Source: Cyathus striatus (lineage: Eukaryota > Basidiomycota > Agaricomycetes > Agaricales > Nidulariaceae). From it: a stretch of DNA of 64,000 bases. Below the pieces are notes generated by a model. It worked only from the letters and a program-made list of their open reading frames with translations. It was not told the origin of the DNA and did not search any database. Numbering within the stretch: position 1 is the stretch's first letter; the number at the start of each line of letters is the position of its first letter. A program made the translations under genes and the position numbers. The stretch is taken from NCBI GenBank assembly GCA_025738555.1, contig JAOVFP010000009.1, positions 1,116,001 through 1,180,000 of the forward strand, read 5' to 3'. Shown piece by piece: positions 36,956-47,687 of this stretch.

Positions 36956-37437
36956 GCTCTTCGTGGTCGGCCTATATTCGGAATAGACCACGTGATTTGA
37001 TGACCTCTCTACTCAACCCAAACTCAACCTCCTCAACGATGACTTCCATTTGACCTCCTTAAACGTTGACCGGAACTCATCGTTCTCGTTTTATATTTTC
37101 ACCAAGGTGAAAAATAGTACGTAGAGAAAATAATAGAAGGAAGAGTGGGGAAGAGGATATCAGACATTGAATTTGTATTGAATGAGACATTTGATCCCTC
37201 GCTCCGACTACTCTCCCTTCATGTTCCTAAACCACAAGCGTCCCAAAATTACAAAACTATCTGCCTTATAATTCTCAAAAAAAATCGTGACTGAGCTGCG
37301 GTTTTGATGCGATCTCAGCGGACGTTATCGTAGGCTATGTTCGTTATTTTTAGTCTCTTCGCAATGCAGTGGCTTCATACAGTACAAGTACTTATATCAA
37401 GCACAACAGCATCCCCTCCTACCGCACCAGAACAACC
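36956..37437 (+). promoter_or_regulatory. NLR4 upstream region
   Basis: Colinear with the NLR3 upstream region, with the same CACGTG (37000), ACTTATATCAAG box and CACCAGAACAACC leader next to ATG. Confidence 0.5.
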
Positions 37438-40400
37438 ATGTCCTACTTCGAAAACGCATCGAATTTCTCCATAGGCGAAGCACATTGCAATGAAATAACA
37501 GGTGCGCAAGTTCCTATTTGATTCTGGTCAGAGCCGGTACTAAGGAAGTTATTAAGTTACTACAAATATCGTGCAAGAGCGAAAGTCAGGTATGTCAAAC
37601 CCGTAGGCCTTAGGACTTCGTTATTAACAACTCTATGAGTCGAGCTACAATACCTTTATCAATTCGTGGCCCGCGGCGCTTCACATGATTCAAAGGACCA
37701 GTATGAAGCACCGAAATGCCATCCGGACACGCGAATCCAACTTCTTAGCGATATACATGAATGGACCAAAGTTCCTGATAAGGAAACAGGTATCATGTTC
37801 ATGCGTGGGCCTGCAGGCGCTGGTAAATCCTGCATTGCGCGATCTGCATGCGATAACGCTGCCTCAGAGGGGCTGTTAGGCGCCAGTTTCTTTTTTTGGA
37901 GGGGATCGTCAACCCGAAACAATGAAAGCCGACTTATCACCACCCTAGCATATCAGCTTGCAGAGGGTAATGAGGAACTCCGAAAATACATTCTGTCTGA
38001 GATAGAAGCAAATCCGCGAATTATTGATATGCCGTTAGAGATTCAATTCCAAAGGCTCATTTTCGAACCATGCCGGAAGGTACCCCGTGAGCGACTTCAA
38101 GTGAGGATTATAGTTATTGATGGGCTTGATGAATGTGTTGGTGAAATGGTACAAATTGCAATCTTGCAATTGCTAGCCAAAGCTGTGCGCTACGAAGGAT
38201 TTCCCCTCGGTATATTCATCACAAGTCGCCCCGAACTTCACCTACAAGAAGTGTTTGACACCAAGGAAATAATTTTTGCAACCAATATTATTTCCTTGGA
38301 CTGCATCCCAGGAATTAATCAGGATATTCGCACAGTCTTGCAGAGCAGTTTTATTCGTATTCACAATAATCCCCGATTTAAAAGGGCTTTGAAATCTGTT
38401 CCACGGCCATGGCCATCTCTGGATAATATTGAGAAATTGGTACAGTGATCTTCTGGTCAATTTATATACTCCTCAACAGTTCTGAAATTTATATCCAGTC
38501 CTGATCACAATCCAGCTACTCAGCTAGAAATTGTACTTGGTATCAGGGAAAGTGGTGGTTCTTCACCTTTGGCAGACCTTGATCTTCTCTATCAAGAGAT
38601 TATGTCCAGAGTAACAGACCCTCAAAAAACAATGAAAGTGTTAAGTTATGTAATGGCTATACAAGCTCTAGGCCGGAAAAAAAACCAGCCTAGTAACTTC
38701 TCAACAGATATTTCAAAGGCAGTGCTTCATAATCAAAACAGGCTGCTGCTTGTTGTAGACCAATTACTGGAGCTACCAGATCGGGAAGCATATTTTGCAT
38801 TGAATCAACTTCATTCCTTAATCTCACTCAATGTTGGATCTGAATCTAATAGGCGGCATTTGGAAATAAAATTTCACCATAAATCATTTCATGACTTTTT
38901 AATTAAAAAGTCAAGGTCAAACATCTTCTATGTGAATATAAACACAGCTCATGGCAATGTACTTCAATCCTGTTTGAAATTTATAAGTCACCCAGCTTTT
39001 AATACAGATGAGCAACATGGTATGTACCTATATCACTTGTAACATTGTGCAGTGTTTCTGAATTCTTACAAGTTACAGTTGGTTGGCTATATGCCAGCTT
39101 TCAATGGCATCGATATGCCAGCATCACAGGGCTGAAAAAGATCAAAATGAGGGATATTAAGTCTGCATTACTAAATTTTGGATCTATAGATTTAAATTTC
39201 TTGCATCTGAAACAGGCTTTTGAAGTTCTTGGACTTCTTAATGATACTAAAATCTCTGAAATGACATTGCAAGCTGTTAGTAATATGCAGCAATATGGAA
39301 TACCATCATTAGAAGACTTCTATCTTTTGGTAATTGATGTATATGAAAAATTGAAGATGGTTACTGTAGGGCATCACTTGTCATAAACATGGACCATACT
39401 AATTATAATTTTTTTAACACTGCAGAACATGTCAAACTCAGAGCTTTTCATAATTTTCAGAACATCCTGTCTATTCCCTGTTTGGTGTAGACTTTTACAG
39501 ACATACAAGAATGAACTATTGACAAAGCAGCTTTTATTGCTATACAGTGTTGATAATGGTGATTTCTCAAAATCAAATAATCACTTTTACATGCTATTAC
39601 ATGAGTTGGATCTAGTTTCTGATGAAATAGATGGAAGATCAATTCTATTGCAATATAACAATATAGGCCACCAGAATTCTAAAGTTTCTTCTTGTGTGAC
39701 TGAGTTCCTCACAAACAGTGAATACTCAGGTCCCTTTCACTGTACACCTGATGACTATGACAATATGTTTACTTGTATCATTTCCTCTGGAATATGGCAC
39801 AAGCACCCTGAAACATTTTGGAATCTTTGGCATCAGCTTTTAATACAGAGAAATTCTCTAAAAGCTGTCAATACTTCTGCAATGGAAAAATTCTTTAGGC
39901 AACACAGATCTCAGTCATTAGAAGACCTCTATTACTTGGTGGTTAATATATATGGAGCATTCAACATAGTTGATGTACAGAAATATTCACTTGATAATCC
40001 ATTATTTGGGGATAGTTTAACTCTCTTCAAAACATCCTGTCTATTCCCTGTTTGGTGTAAATTTTTACAGTCATACAAGAATGACCCATTAACAAAGCAG
40101 CTTTTATTGCTATACAGTGCTGATAATGGTGATTTTTCAAAATCAGATAATCACTTTTACATGCTATTACATGAGTTGGATCTAGTTTCTGATGAAATAG
40201 ATGGAAGATCAATTCTATTGCAATATAACAATATAGGCCACCAGAATTCTAAAGTTTCTTCTTGTGTGACTGAGTTCCTCACAAACAGTGAATACTCAGG
40301 TCCCTTTCACTGTATACCTGATGACTATGACAATATGTTTACTTGTATCATTTCCTCTGGAATATGGCACAAGCACCCTGAAACATTTTGGAATCTTTGG

Positions 40401-41868
40401 CACCAGCTTTTATCCCAGAGCAATTCTCCAAAAGTAGTTGCTACTTATGCAATGGAAAAATTCTTTAGGCAACACAGATCTCAGTCATTAGAAGACCTCT
40501 ATTACTTGGTAGTTAATATATATGGAGCATTCAACATAGTTGATGTACAGAAATATTCACTTGATAATCCATTATTTGGGGATAGTTTAACTCTCTTCAA
40601 AACATCCTGTCTATTCCCTGTTTGGTGTAAATTTTTACAGTCATACAAGAATGACCCATTAACAAAGCAGCTTTTATTGCTATACAGTGCTGATAATGGT
40701 GATTTCTCAAAATCAGATAATCACTTTTACATGCTATTACATGAGTTGGATCTAGTTTCTGATGAAATAGATGGAAGATCAATTCTATTGCAATATAACA
40801 ATATAGGCCACCAGAATTCTAAAGTTTCTTCTTGTGTGACTGAGTTCCTCACAAACAGTGAATACTCAGGTCCCTTTCATTGTATAACAGATGACTATGA
40901 CAATATGTTTACTTGTATCATTTCCTCTGGAATATGGCACAAGCACCCTGAAATATTTTGGAGTCTTTGGCACCAGCTTTTATCACAGAGCAATTCTCCA
41001 AAAGTAGTTGCTACTTATCCACTAGAAAATTTTCTTAGGAAATACATATCTCAGTCATCAAAAGACCTCTATCACTTGGTAGCTAATATATATGCAGTAT
41101 TCAAAACATTTCATGTATGCCAACATACATCACTTGATACACAACTATACTTGGATGGTTTATTTCTCTTCAGGACATCCTGTCTATTTCCTGTTTGGTG
41201 TAGATTTTTACAAGCATATGGGAATGACCCATTGACAAAACAGCTGTTATTACTACACAGTGTTATCAATCATAATTCCAGGATATCAGTAAACCACCAA
41301 CATTGCTTGTTACAAGATTTGGGACTTATTACTGATGTAACAGATGAAAGCTCAGTTATATCATGTTACATTGATATAGGACACCAGAAATGCTTTAATG
41401 ATACTGCTATATTGCTGGAATTCCTCACCAGCAGTACACATTCAGGACCCTTTCATTGCACCCCCAATGACTATGCAAATACATTCACCATTATCATTTC
41501 TGCTGAAATAGTATGGCATGAACACCTTTATGAGTTTTGCTTTCATTGGTGTAGTTTGTTAGAAATTTATAAGCAGAAGATACCTGCTACTTCTGCACTG
41601 TTGGCAGCTCTGATATCTGCAGCTTCAGACTTTCACAATAATGATAAACTAAGCCAAAAACTTAATGAACATGTATCAATTTACTTGATACAGTGGCTTC
41701 AGGTCAGTATTCATTTATTTATTCAATTCAAATAGTGTATGTGGTATTCTAATAAGTTTATAGAGGTTTTTAGGGCCAACAGAAGATGTTGTTAATGCAT
41801 GGAAGCAGACAATTAAAAAGGCACGCTGTTTATACCCAATGCATTTTATTGACAAGATGGAGTTGTAG
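37438..41868 (+). pseudogene. NLR4: NACHT protein with four ~190-aa repeats, single nonsense codon
   Basis: Exons 37438-37501, 37640-39019, 39079-39359, 39426-41702 and 41764-41868 total 4,107 nt (1,369 codons). The only defect is TGA at 38446-38448, where NLR2 has CGA (GTACAGCGATCA) and NLR3 CGG: a C-to-T change at a CpG. It falls inside the NACHT exon, so the repeat region would be lost. Walker A reads GPAGAGKS and Walker B IDGLDEC. Repeats 1-3 (from 39457, 40027, 40597) are almost identical; the fourth (from about 41170) is the divergent C-terminal type. The third intron (39360-39425) contains stops and must be spliced. Whether the stop is fixed in the population or allelic is unknown. Confidence 0.88.
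39457..41690 (+). repeat. NLR4 tandem coding repeats, exact 570-bp period
   Basis: Units start at 39457, 40027 and 40597, exactly 570 bp apart (190 codons), with very few differences including at synonymous sites. Visible examples are CACCTGATG / ACCTGATG / ACAGATG variants near the HC..DDY motif and Q-R-N versus Q-S-N in the loop. A fourth, divergent unit starts near 41170. Confidence 0.92.
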
Positions 41869-42739
41869 GCAGCAGAAGCTGAACTAAGTTTGAGGTATGC
41901 AAAGTAGTTAAATTTACAATACTATAAATTTTGTACTCCTAGTGTAGAATGAAACTGACATTGATAGGAAAGTGCCAGTTAGAAATGGAGGTTGGTAGGT
42001 CCTCTTTGAGATTATCAGATGCACAAAAAATCCACCATGAAACAGAGTTCAATGTTCCTACTCGCTCTGTGGCTCACATCCTTGGCTGTGGAGGTGGAAC
42101 TATCAATGAGATTAAAATGAATATGGATATGATGATTGACATTGACAGGAGCACTGATGATAGTGATGTTATGAAAATTATAGTTCATGACTGCTCATTA
42201 ATCTTATGTTAATCATTGATGTTGATGAGTATTGCTGAACAAGTACTGAATGCTTATTGGTGTTCACTATGGGTTTATACTTCCTGATGTTCCCATCTGG
42301 GTTTACACCTGGAACCTGTTGGGTTTTCCTTTAGGTATCTCATATACATAGTTTCTCCTATGATCATCTTACCTTGTCATTGTAGCATTATTCCTCTCTT
42401 CCATTTCTACCTATCTGTTTCATTATGGCCAATGTAGTTTAGTTTATGCCACCATCTTTTATCTTCATTCTCAATGCATCATTTGCACTCCTACTCCACT
42501 TTGCCCAGACTTTATCTTTTACCTACACCTTTGACTTATCCTTAGCTTCCTGCTTCCACATTCATACCTACTGCTTTCTAGTATGTATATATAGTCTTCC
42601 AGATGTATTATTAGTCTTTAATATTTGTATGGAATCTGTACAACTACTTCCTACTCTTGAATCCAAAACCTGCTCTGGGTTTTCCTTCAGGTTCCTCTCC
42701 TGCTGCCTAGTGTAGTGGCAAAGCCTCTCTCTTGCAGTA
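41869..42739. other. NLR4 3' flank and unassigned sequence
   Basis: The first ~125 bp match the 3' flanks of NLR3 and NLR5. A KH-domain fragment follows (annotated separately). From about 42215 to the KDZ terminus I see only T-rich sequence without a gene. Confidence 0.5.
41995..42212 (+). pseudogene. KH-domain fragment (vigilin/Scp160-like)
   Basis: The open frame reads a single KH-type RNA-binding module: NVPTRSVAHILGCGGGTINE, then IKMNMDMMIDIDRSTDDS and a final beta strand ending IIVHDC. The GxxG loop reads GCGG. The order I-x2-I-x-G-x2-G-x-IN-x-I matches KH domains of the multi-KH vigilin/Scp160 family, which bind RNA at polysomes and the ER. Only one module is present, with no start region or neighbouring KH modules, and it stops right after the domain. 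It is therefore probably a captured or duplicated exon rather than a gene. The upstream edge abuts sequence homologous to NLR 3' flanks. Confidence 0.6.
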
Positions 42740-42779
42740 CTTTATGCTCCCTCCCCCAGTCTGTCTGGACTCAATATAG

Positions 42780-42960
42780 TCTGGATAGTCTGGGTGGAGT
42801 CTGGCAGAGTCCTGATGGAATCTGGTGGAGTTCAGGTGGAGTCCAGGTGGAGTCCAGGTGGAGTCCAGTGAAGTCCTGATGGAATAGATATAGTCCTGAT
42901 GACATTCTGCTGGAATATAAGAAGTCCTGATGGAGTCCTGGTGGAGTTCTGATGGACCTT
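42780..42960. repeat. GGAGTCC-rich subterminal repeats, left KDZ end
   Basis: Repeated words such as GGTGGAGTCC, AGTCCTGATGGA and GGAGTCTGG occur at short irregular spacing. The other end (52290-52520) carries the inverse forms. Confidence 0.65.
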
Positions 42961-43039
42961 GTATCTCCTAAAGTAAGTTCTGTTTGAGACTCCGGGTGTA
43001 TTTTCCCACACCTATTGATAACATACTATCCCACTACTA

Positions 43040-43190
43040 CATCTTTGCTACTACTACTATTCTTTACTACATTTTCCCACACCCTTCAGTACATGCTACC
43101 ACTACTATTCTTTACTACATTTTCCCACACCCTTCAGTACATGCTACCACTACTACTCTTTACTACATTTTCCCACACCCTTCAGTACTG
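43040..43190. repeat. 48-bp minisatellite, three units
   Basis: Three copies of a 48-bp unit containing CTTTACTACATTTTCCCACA. The third has minor changes. Confidence 0.8.
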
Positions 43191-44838
43191 ATAGCATACT
43201 ATCTCCCTACCACATCTTCCTATGCCTCTTCTACAATATTTTCCCACACCTATTATTCTCCTACCAGATATCTCTGTACTACATTTGTACCACATTTTCT
43301 GACACATCTTCTACCATATTTCCCACACTTATTATTTCTGATGCCTCTTCTACCACATCTTCCAATGCTTCTACAACAGACCATCATCATGTTCAAAATC
43401 TTCACTAATAATACTAAAGTTTTGGCTGTTCTGCCATTTTATTACTTGTTGAGTATGATAAAAGATCATAGAATGTATAAACCAATTAAAATTGCTTGGA
43501 GTCATACATTTCATAATAGATTCAAACCCACCAAGCCATGAATTTAGTTGTTCACAGGCTTGTGTATTGAATGCTTGTTTGTGATATCTTTCACCATTTC
43601 TGTCTTGTGCAATATAAACAAGGTTTGGTGCAGAACCATCTTGTGGTGCTGGATTACACCACTTTCTACAAAGATAATCATCTGAGCAGTGATTTGTATA
43701 GTGATAGCCATCTACTACAAAGTGGCTACTTTTAAACCAATCTACCCAACTTCCATTTGCAACTGCTGTTTGAAGAAGTTTACATGCCTTATCAATACAT
43801 ATATAATCTGGTCTTAATTCTTCATCAGGAAAAACATCTTCTAAGAACTTAAGTATATTGGTTGTTGACTCAGACTTCACAAACTTTGTCCATGCAATTA
43901 CAGCACCACATGGAGCACATATTGTTTCTACACAATAATAGCGAGAGGCACTAAAATAATGAGATTTCTTTGGAATATTGGTATCTGACTCATCATGAGG
44001 CTGCTGAACACATCTTCCTCGGCTTTTATTCCAAGGTGGATTTTCAGCTGGTTTGTGAAGCATTCTTCGTGCACCATTTAAATAATCTGAACTATGTTCT
44101 AAATTATATTTATGCCACATTTCCTGGTGCTCATTGCAAGCTTGTGTATTATCTATCTTTTGATTTTGACAGTCACATCAGGAAAAAATGACAAGGTACC
44201 ATAGGTATATGTAGTCGTCATAGCAGGGATAGTCGGCTAGACAAGTCCCCGTTTGATAGACCTGCATAGCCACCACTACAGATATGATAGACCAACATAG
44301 CCAATATAGCTGATGAATGATCGACGTACAGATATGTCATAGCACGTGGCACCTCCATATATTATCTTGGCAAGGTGAGGGTGACATATGCGCTGTAATA
44401 TAGTTTCATATGTAGACTACTATGACTTCATAGTACGTGCAGCCTATTGAATTTCATCCCATTATTAATATTGAATTGTTGTACTGCTTCAATCACAGAT
44501 TTAAAAATGAATACACCATTGCAATACTATAAATTACTTTCACTCTATAGACTATAGTACATCTCCTGCTGGCACAGGTTCTCGATCACTTGCATTATCC
44601 TCAATATCACTATCCCCAGTCTTTCCCTCCAATTCCTTTCGAGCCTGCTCAGGGGGGTCCCCGGCCAGATGCAGCTCTTCCTTCCTGTCATCGACCGACA
44701 CTTTGAATTAGAATGCGGCAGAAATGGAGAAGGTACTGATGGTATGTACTTATTGATCACCTGTACAACAACCCAGAACAGAGGCAGAGCATACCCTCAA
44801 ACCACCAGAGCACAACAACCCAAGAGATGACGTGAACA

Positions 44839-45525
44839 GTGAGGACAAGGTGGAGACCAGCTCAGGAGTTCTACATGTACATAGCCATTTGCAAGGGGCA
44901 GTTGAAGTGGACATGGCATCGTAAATCCTGCAGATGTGGTGAGTATGTTTGTAATTGTGAAAAATTAGGACATACATTGTTGGGAGGGGAAGAACATGAG
45001 CGAGCATGCAAGGGAAGAATTAGAGCTGGAGTAGCCTTGCATAGGCAGGGGGAAGGCATAGATAACAGAGGTGCACACCACCTATACACTCCTGCATGGA
45101 GAGGTGGTGATATAAGGGGGGATGGGGCTGGGAATGTGCGCACAGACTATGTGTTCTCGAGCAGAGGGAGGGGAGGATATGAAGTCAGGGGATATACTCC
45201 AGAACAAGGTAGCAGCAGTATGTACTCAATGACCAGTCACTGGTTCACCACCTACAATTGTACAGCCCCAAACAGGGACAACAATCTATGGGATGGGGTG
45301 GATGAGTGGGAATGGAGTGGATGCCTGCTCAAGCATTCACGAGTCCCAGTCATGCCAGATGGCAGTCCAAGTCAATACAGTGCATGCACATGCACTATTG
45401 CAAATCCTGCAGATACAGCGAGTGAATACATTGGAATTGGTGAAAAAATAGGACAATCAGACATACTTTGTATTGATGAGGAGAGGAGAACATTAGCAAT
45501 CACGCAGAAGAAGAATAGGAAATAG
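44839..45525 (+). CDS. Hypothetical 228-aa ORF inside the 2,060-bp element
   Basis: This is an open frame of 228 codons with a Cys-rich start (CRCGEYVCNCEKLGH) and Gly/Arg-rich middle. I recognise no domain. Two nucleotide segments about 480 bp apart (around 44915 and 45395, both with AAATCCTGCAGAT) are related, so part of the frame is an internal duplication. Coding function is doubtful. Confidence 0.25.
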   Translation: MRTRWRPAQEFYMYIAICKGQLKWTWHRKSCRCGEYVCNCEKLGHTLLGGEEHERACKGRIRAGVALHRQGEGIDNRGAHHLYTPAWRGGDIRGDGAGNVRTDYVFSSRGRGGYEVRGYTPEQGSSSMYSMTSHWFTTYNCTAPNRDNNLWDGVDEWEWSGCLLKHSRVPVMPDGSPSQYSACTCTIANPADTASEYIGIGEKIGQSDILCIDEERRTLAITQKKNRK

Positions 45526-45605
45526 AGCAGCAAGTGGGCGTAAGAGTAACTAGTAAATGAGGATGCAATGTGTCCCATTTGGTTCAATTTAGGGCAGGCT
45601 CATTC

Positions 45606-45942
45606 CAGCTAGATACGAAGCGATAGAGAATTCATTTCCAAAGTCAGCTTCATGATTTGTTCGGTCTTGGAGCTCGGCTCCCCAGCATATGCAAATAGAA
45701 GCAGGTAACCCTACAGGAGCTAAGTTGAGCGAAGTGTCTTCCTCAACCACCTATTCACTCTTCCTCAAGGCCTCATGCACAGTGCATAGACTCCTCCTCC
45801 CCTACTGTAAGTATTCTAATGAAATTTTCACATTTTTTTTGGGAATTTATACCAGTCATTATTTTCTTGTGCCGAGCTCAAAGACCAAATAAATCAGGAG
45901 TTGAGTTTGGAAATGAATTCTCTATTGTTTCATATCTAGCTG
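45606..45942. mobile_element. 337-bp MITE with long (~70 bp) inverted repeats
   Basis: The left arm from 45606 (CAGCTAGATA...) and the reverse complement of the right arm ending at 45942 match over about 70 bp with roughly one mismatch in six, sharing ATAGAGAATTCATTTCCAAA and GAGCTCGGC. TC stands on both outer sides and may be a 2-bp duplication. No coding capacity. It is nested in the 2,060-bp element. Confidence 0.7.
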
Positions 45943-47687
45943 TCAGATGGCTCGATCTCGGACATGAATCCACCACTAAATATTCCATTTATACATTGAA
46001 TATATAATCCAATATACTTACACTATATCATATGTATTATATATAGTCTGTGCGATATCAACCGAGTCTACACTAAGCTATACTGAACTCCCTCCAGCTA
46101 CCTTGAGCTATCGCATAACACGCCATGCTATGTCAGCTGATGTAGCATCCATCGTTCAATGTGGTTACACACCAAGCTAATATCGGCTACCAATTTTAGC
46201 GCATAGTTATGGCGCTAAATCCATGTTTCCTGATGCATGAACATGGTATCTTACTCCAAATTCTTGGTTGTGAACATCACAAAATACACCTCTTCTATGG
46301 TTTACAAGAGTATTGGAACAATTGTCATATGCACAGTGCTTAAAATATGTATTAGTATAATATTGTTTAGTTTTAGTTGTGCATTACCTGTGGTCCCATA
46401 ACAATCCCATCAATTACTACCATTTTAACTGTTGCACTCTCATTTGGTAGTGAGTCTTGAGTTTCTCTATAAGGCTGTGTACACTCTAAGCAGCTGTGAT
46501 TATGTGATGCACATATTTTTCCATTTTCACCCAACCTTGCAAATGCTTCTTCTGTTAATGCAGTAATTGAAAGTCCATCAAGACTAATAAAATTAACACC
46601 AGATCCTGCAGAAACCATGTGTATTGATTCATGTATAAAAGTCTCCCAGACTTGTCTTTGGCTTATTTCCTTTCCATTTCCAAAACTGTTGTTCCAATAT
46701 TCCATATATGCTGCAGCAGATGCATGAAAGCTATATATACCATTCAGAACACCTTGAGAAAATGCCCTATCTACCCATAGTTTTTTTCCTACTTTCAGAT
46801 ATTTAGCAGAGTTTAAATGAACCATATAATATCCCTTTTTTTCATCATAGGCTCATTCATGTTCTGCAGAATATAATGTTTTACATTTTTCACAAACACC
46901 TGATACTACATAAGCATGTTCAAATATTTTTGAGCCTTTAATTAATGTTGCTTTAGGTACATCTCTAACTTTAGTATGCACATGTAGTGCCTGTCCTTTA
47001 CAGCTCTGTGTCTCACACTCTGCAGCTATAGGACATATTATATGAACAGGATCAATACTAGCATGAGATACAGGTTTCAGTTGACCTTCAAAAACTTTCC
47101 TCTCCTGATTGAAAGGATACAAGTTCAGAAGCCTTGCCATTTCATCTAATTTAGTGCCTAACAAAATAGATCTGTCTGTTCAAGTTGTGTGTTCATTAAT
47201 TTCATAATCTTCAAAGAGATCATCTGAGTCCATGCCAATTTTTTCCTGAATAGCTCTAGCCAGTAATCTAATCCATGCAGTTGCATCAACATTTTTTTCT
47301 CCTGTTAACTTTGCATTCTGCTGCCTTGCATGAAGACTCAACAAATCAACATTATCAATTATAGAGAACAATATAACCAATGTGGCAGAGAGTGTGATGT
47401 TGGAACCAAAATTTGACAGAATAAATTTACTGAACACATCAAATGTGATGTTAGGAAATGATTATTCTCCTGGTGCAAGTACTAGTTGAATAAAAATAAA
47501 TAGAACTAGTATTGCACTTGGGAGCCATTGAAATAGCCAAATTATTAATAACCAGAATAAAATATGTTGAGTGATTTCTGGCATGAATATAGCCCATATA
47601 CAGGTTAAGCACCACAGATATGTCTCAAAGGTTACCATCCAACTGAAAAATCATATTGTAAACTATTACAATTCAAGTTCAATATAC

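Larger units (their letters stand above)
44176..46235. mobile_element. 2,060-bp element inserted in the KDZ transposase gene
   Basis: The ends are 10-bp inverted repeats CATCAGGAAA...TTTCCTGATG, flanked by CA on both sides (44174-44175, 46236-46237). Joining the flanks through one CA restores continuous KDZ coding (RYHV-H-DCQNQK), which fixes the borders. The short TIR and 2-bp TSD do not match Tc1/mariner (TA). CMC/Mirage-like elements have 2-bp duplications, but no transposase was recognised. It contains an unassigned 228-codon frame and a MITE. Confidence 0.75.
43371..47638 (-). pseudogene. KDZ transposase with CxC5/CxC6-type cysteine clusters, inactivated
   Basis: The minus-strand frame starts at ATG 47636-47638. 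The N-terminal part is hydrophobic. A CxC5-like cluster (CPIAAEC..QSC, LIKGSKIFEH, GVCEKCKTLYS) lies at about 46860-47060. A CxC6-like region (LNSAKYLKVGKKLWVDRAFS, HASAAAYMEYWN, CLECTQPY, MVVIDGIVMGPQ) runs to about 46385. After an intron comes HCAYDNCSNT and RYHVH. The frame continues beyond a 2,060-bp insertion at 44175 (DCQNQK, TQACNEH) to the catalytic core (YYCVETICAPCGAVIAWTKF, YICIDKAC, FVVDGYHY, QACEQLNSWLGGFES) and stop at 43371-43373. Likely catalytic acids are the Asp of ICIDKAC and VVDGYHY and the Glu of ACEQLN (inference). Inactivating lesions: TAA 47462-47464, TGA 47180-47182, TGA 46853-46855 and the insertion. Confidence 0.87.

Noticed and set aside
39457..40782. Regularly spaced minus-strand open frames (about 61 codons) opposite the NLR repeats in NLR3 and NLR4
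   Set aside because: They recur once per 570-bp unit because the + strand repeat is conserved; they have no start context or domain and are antisense shadows.
42984..43541. 185-codon + strand frame across the 48-bp minisatellite
   Set aside because: It is the minisatellite read in frame, then overlaps the KDZ transposase on the other strand; no domain.
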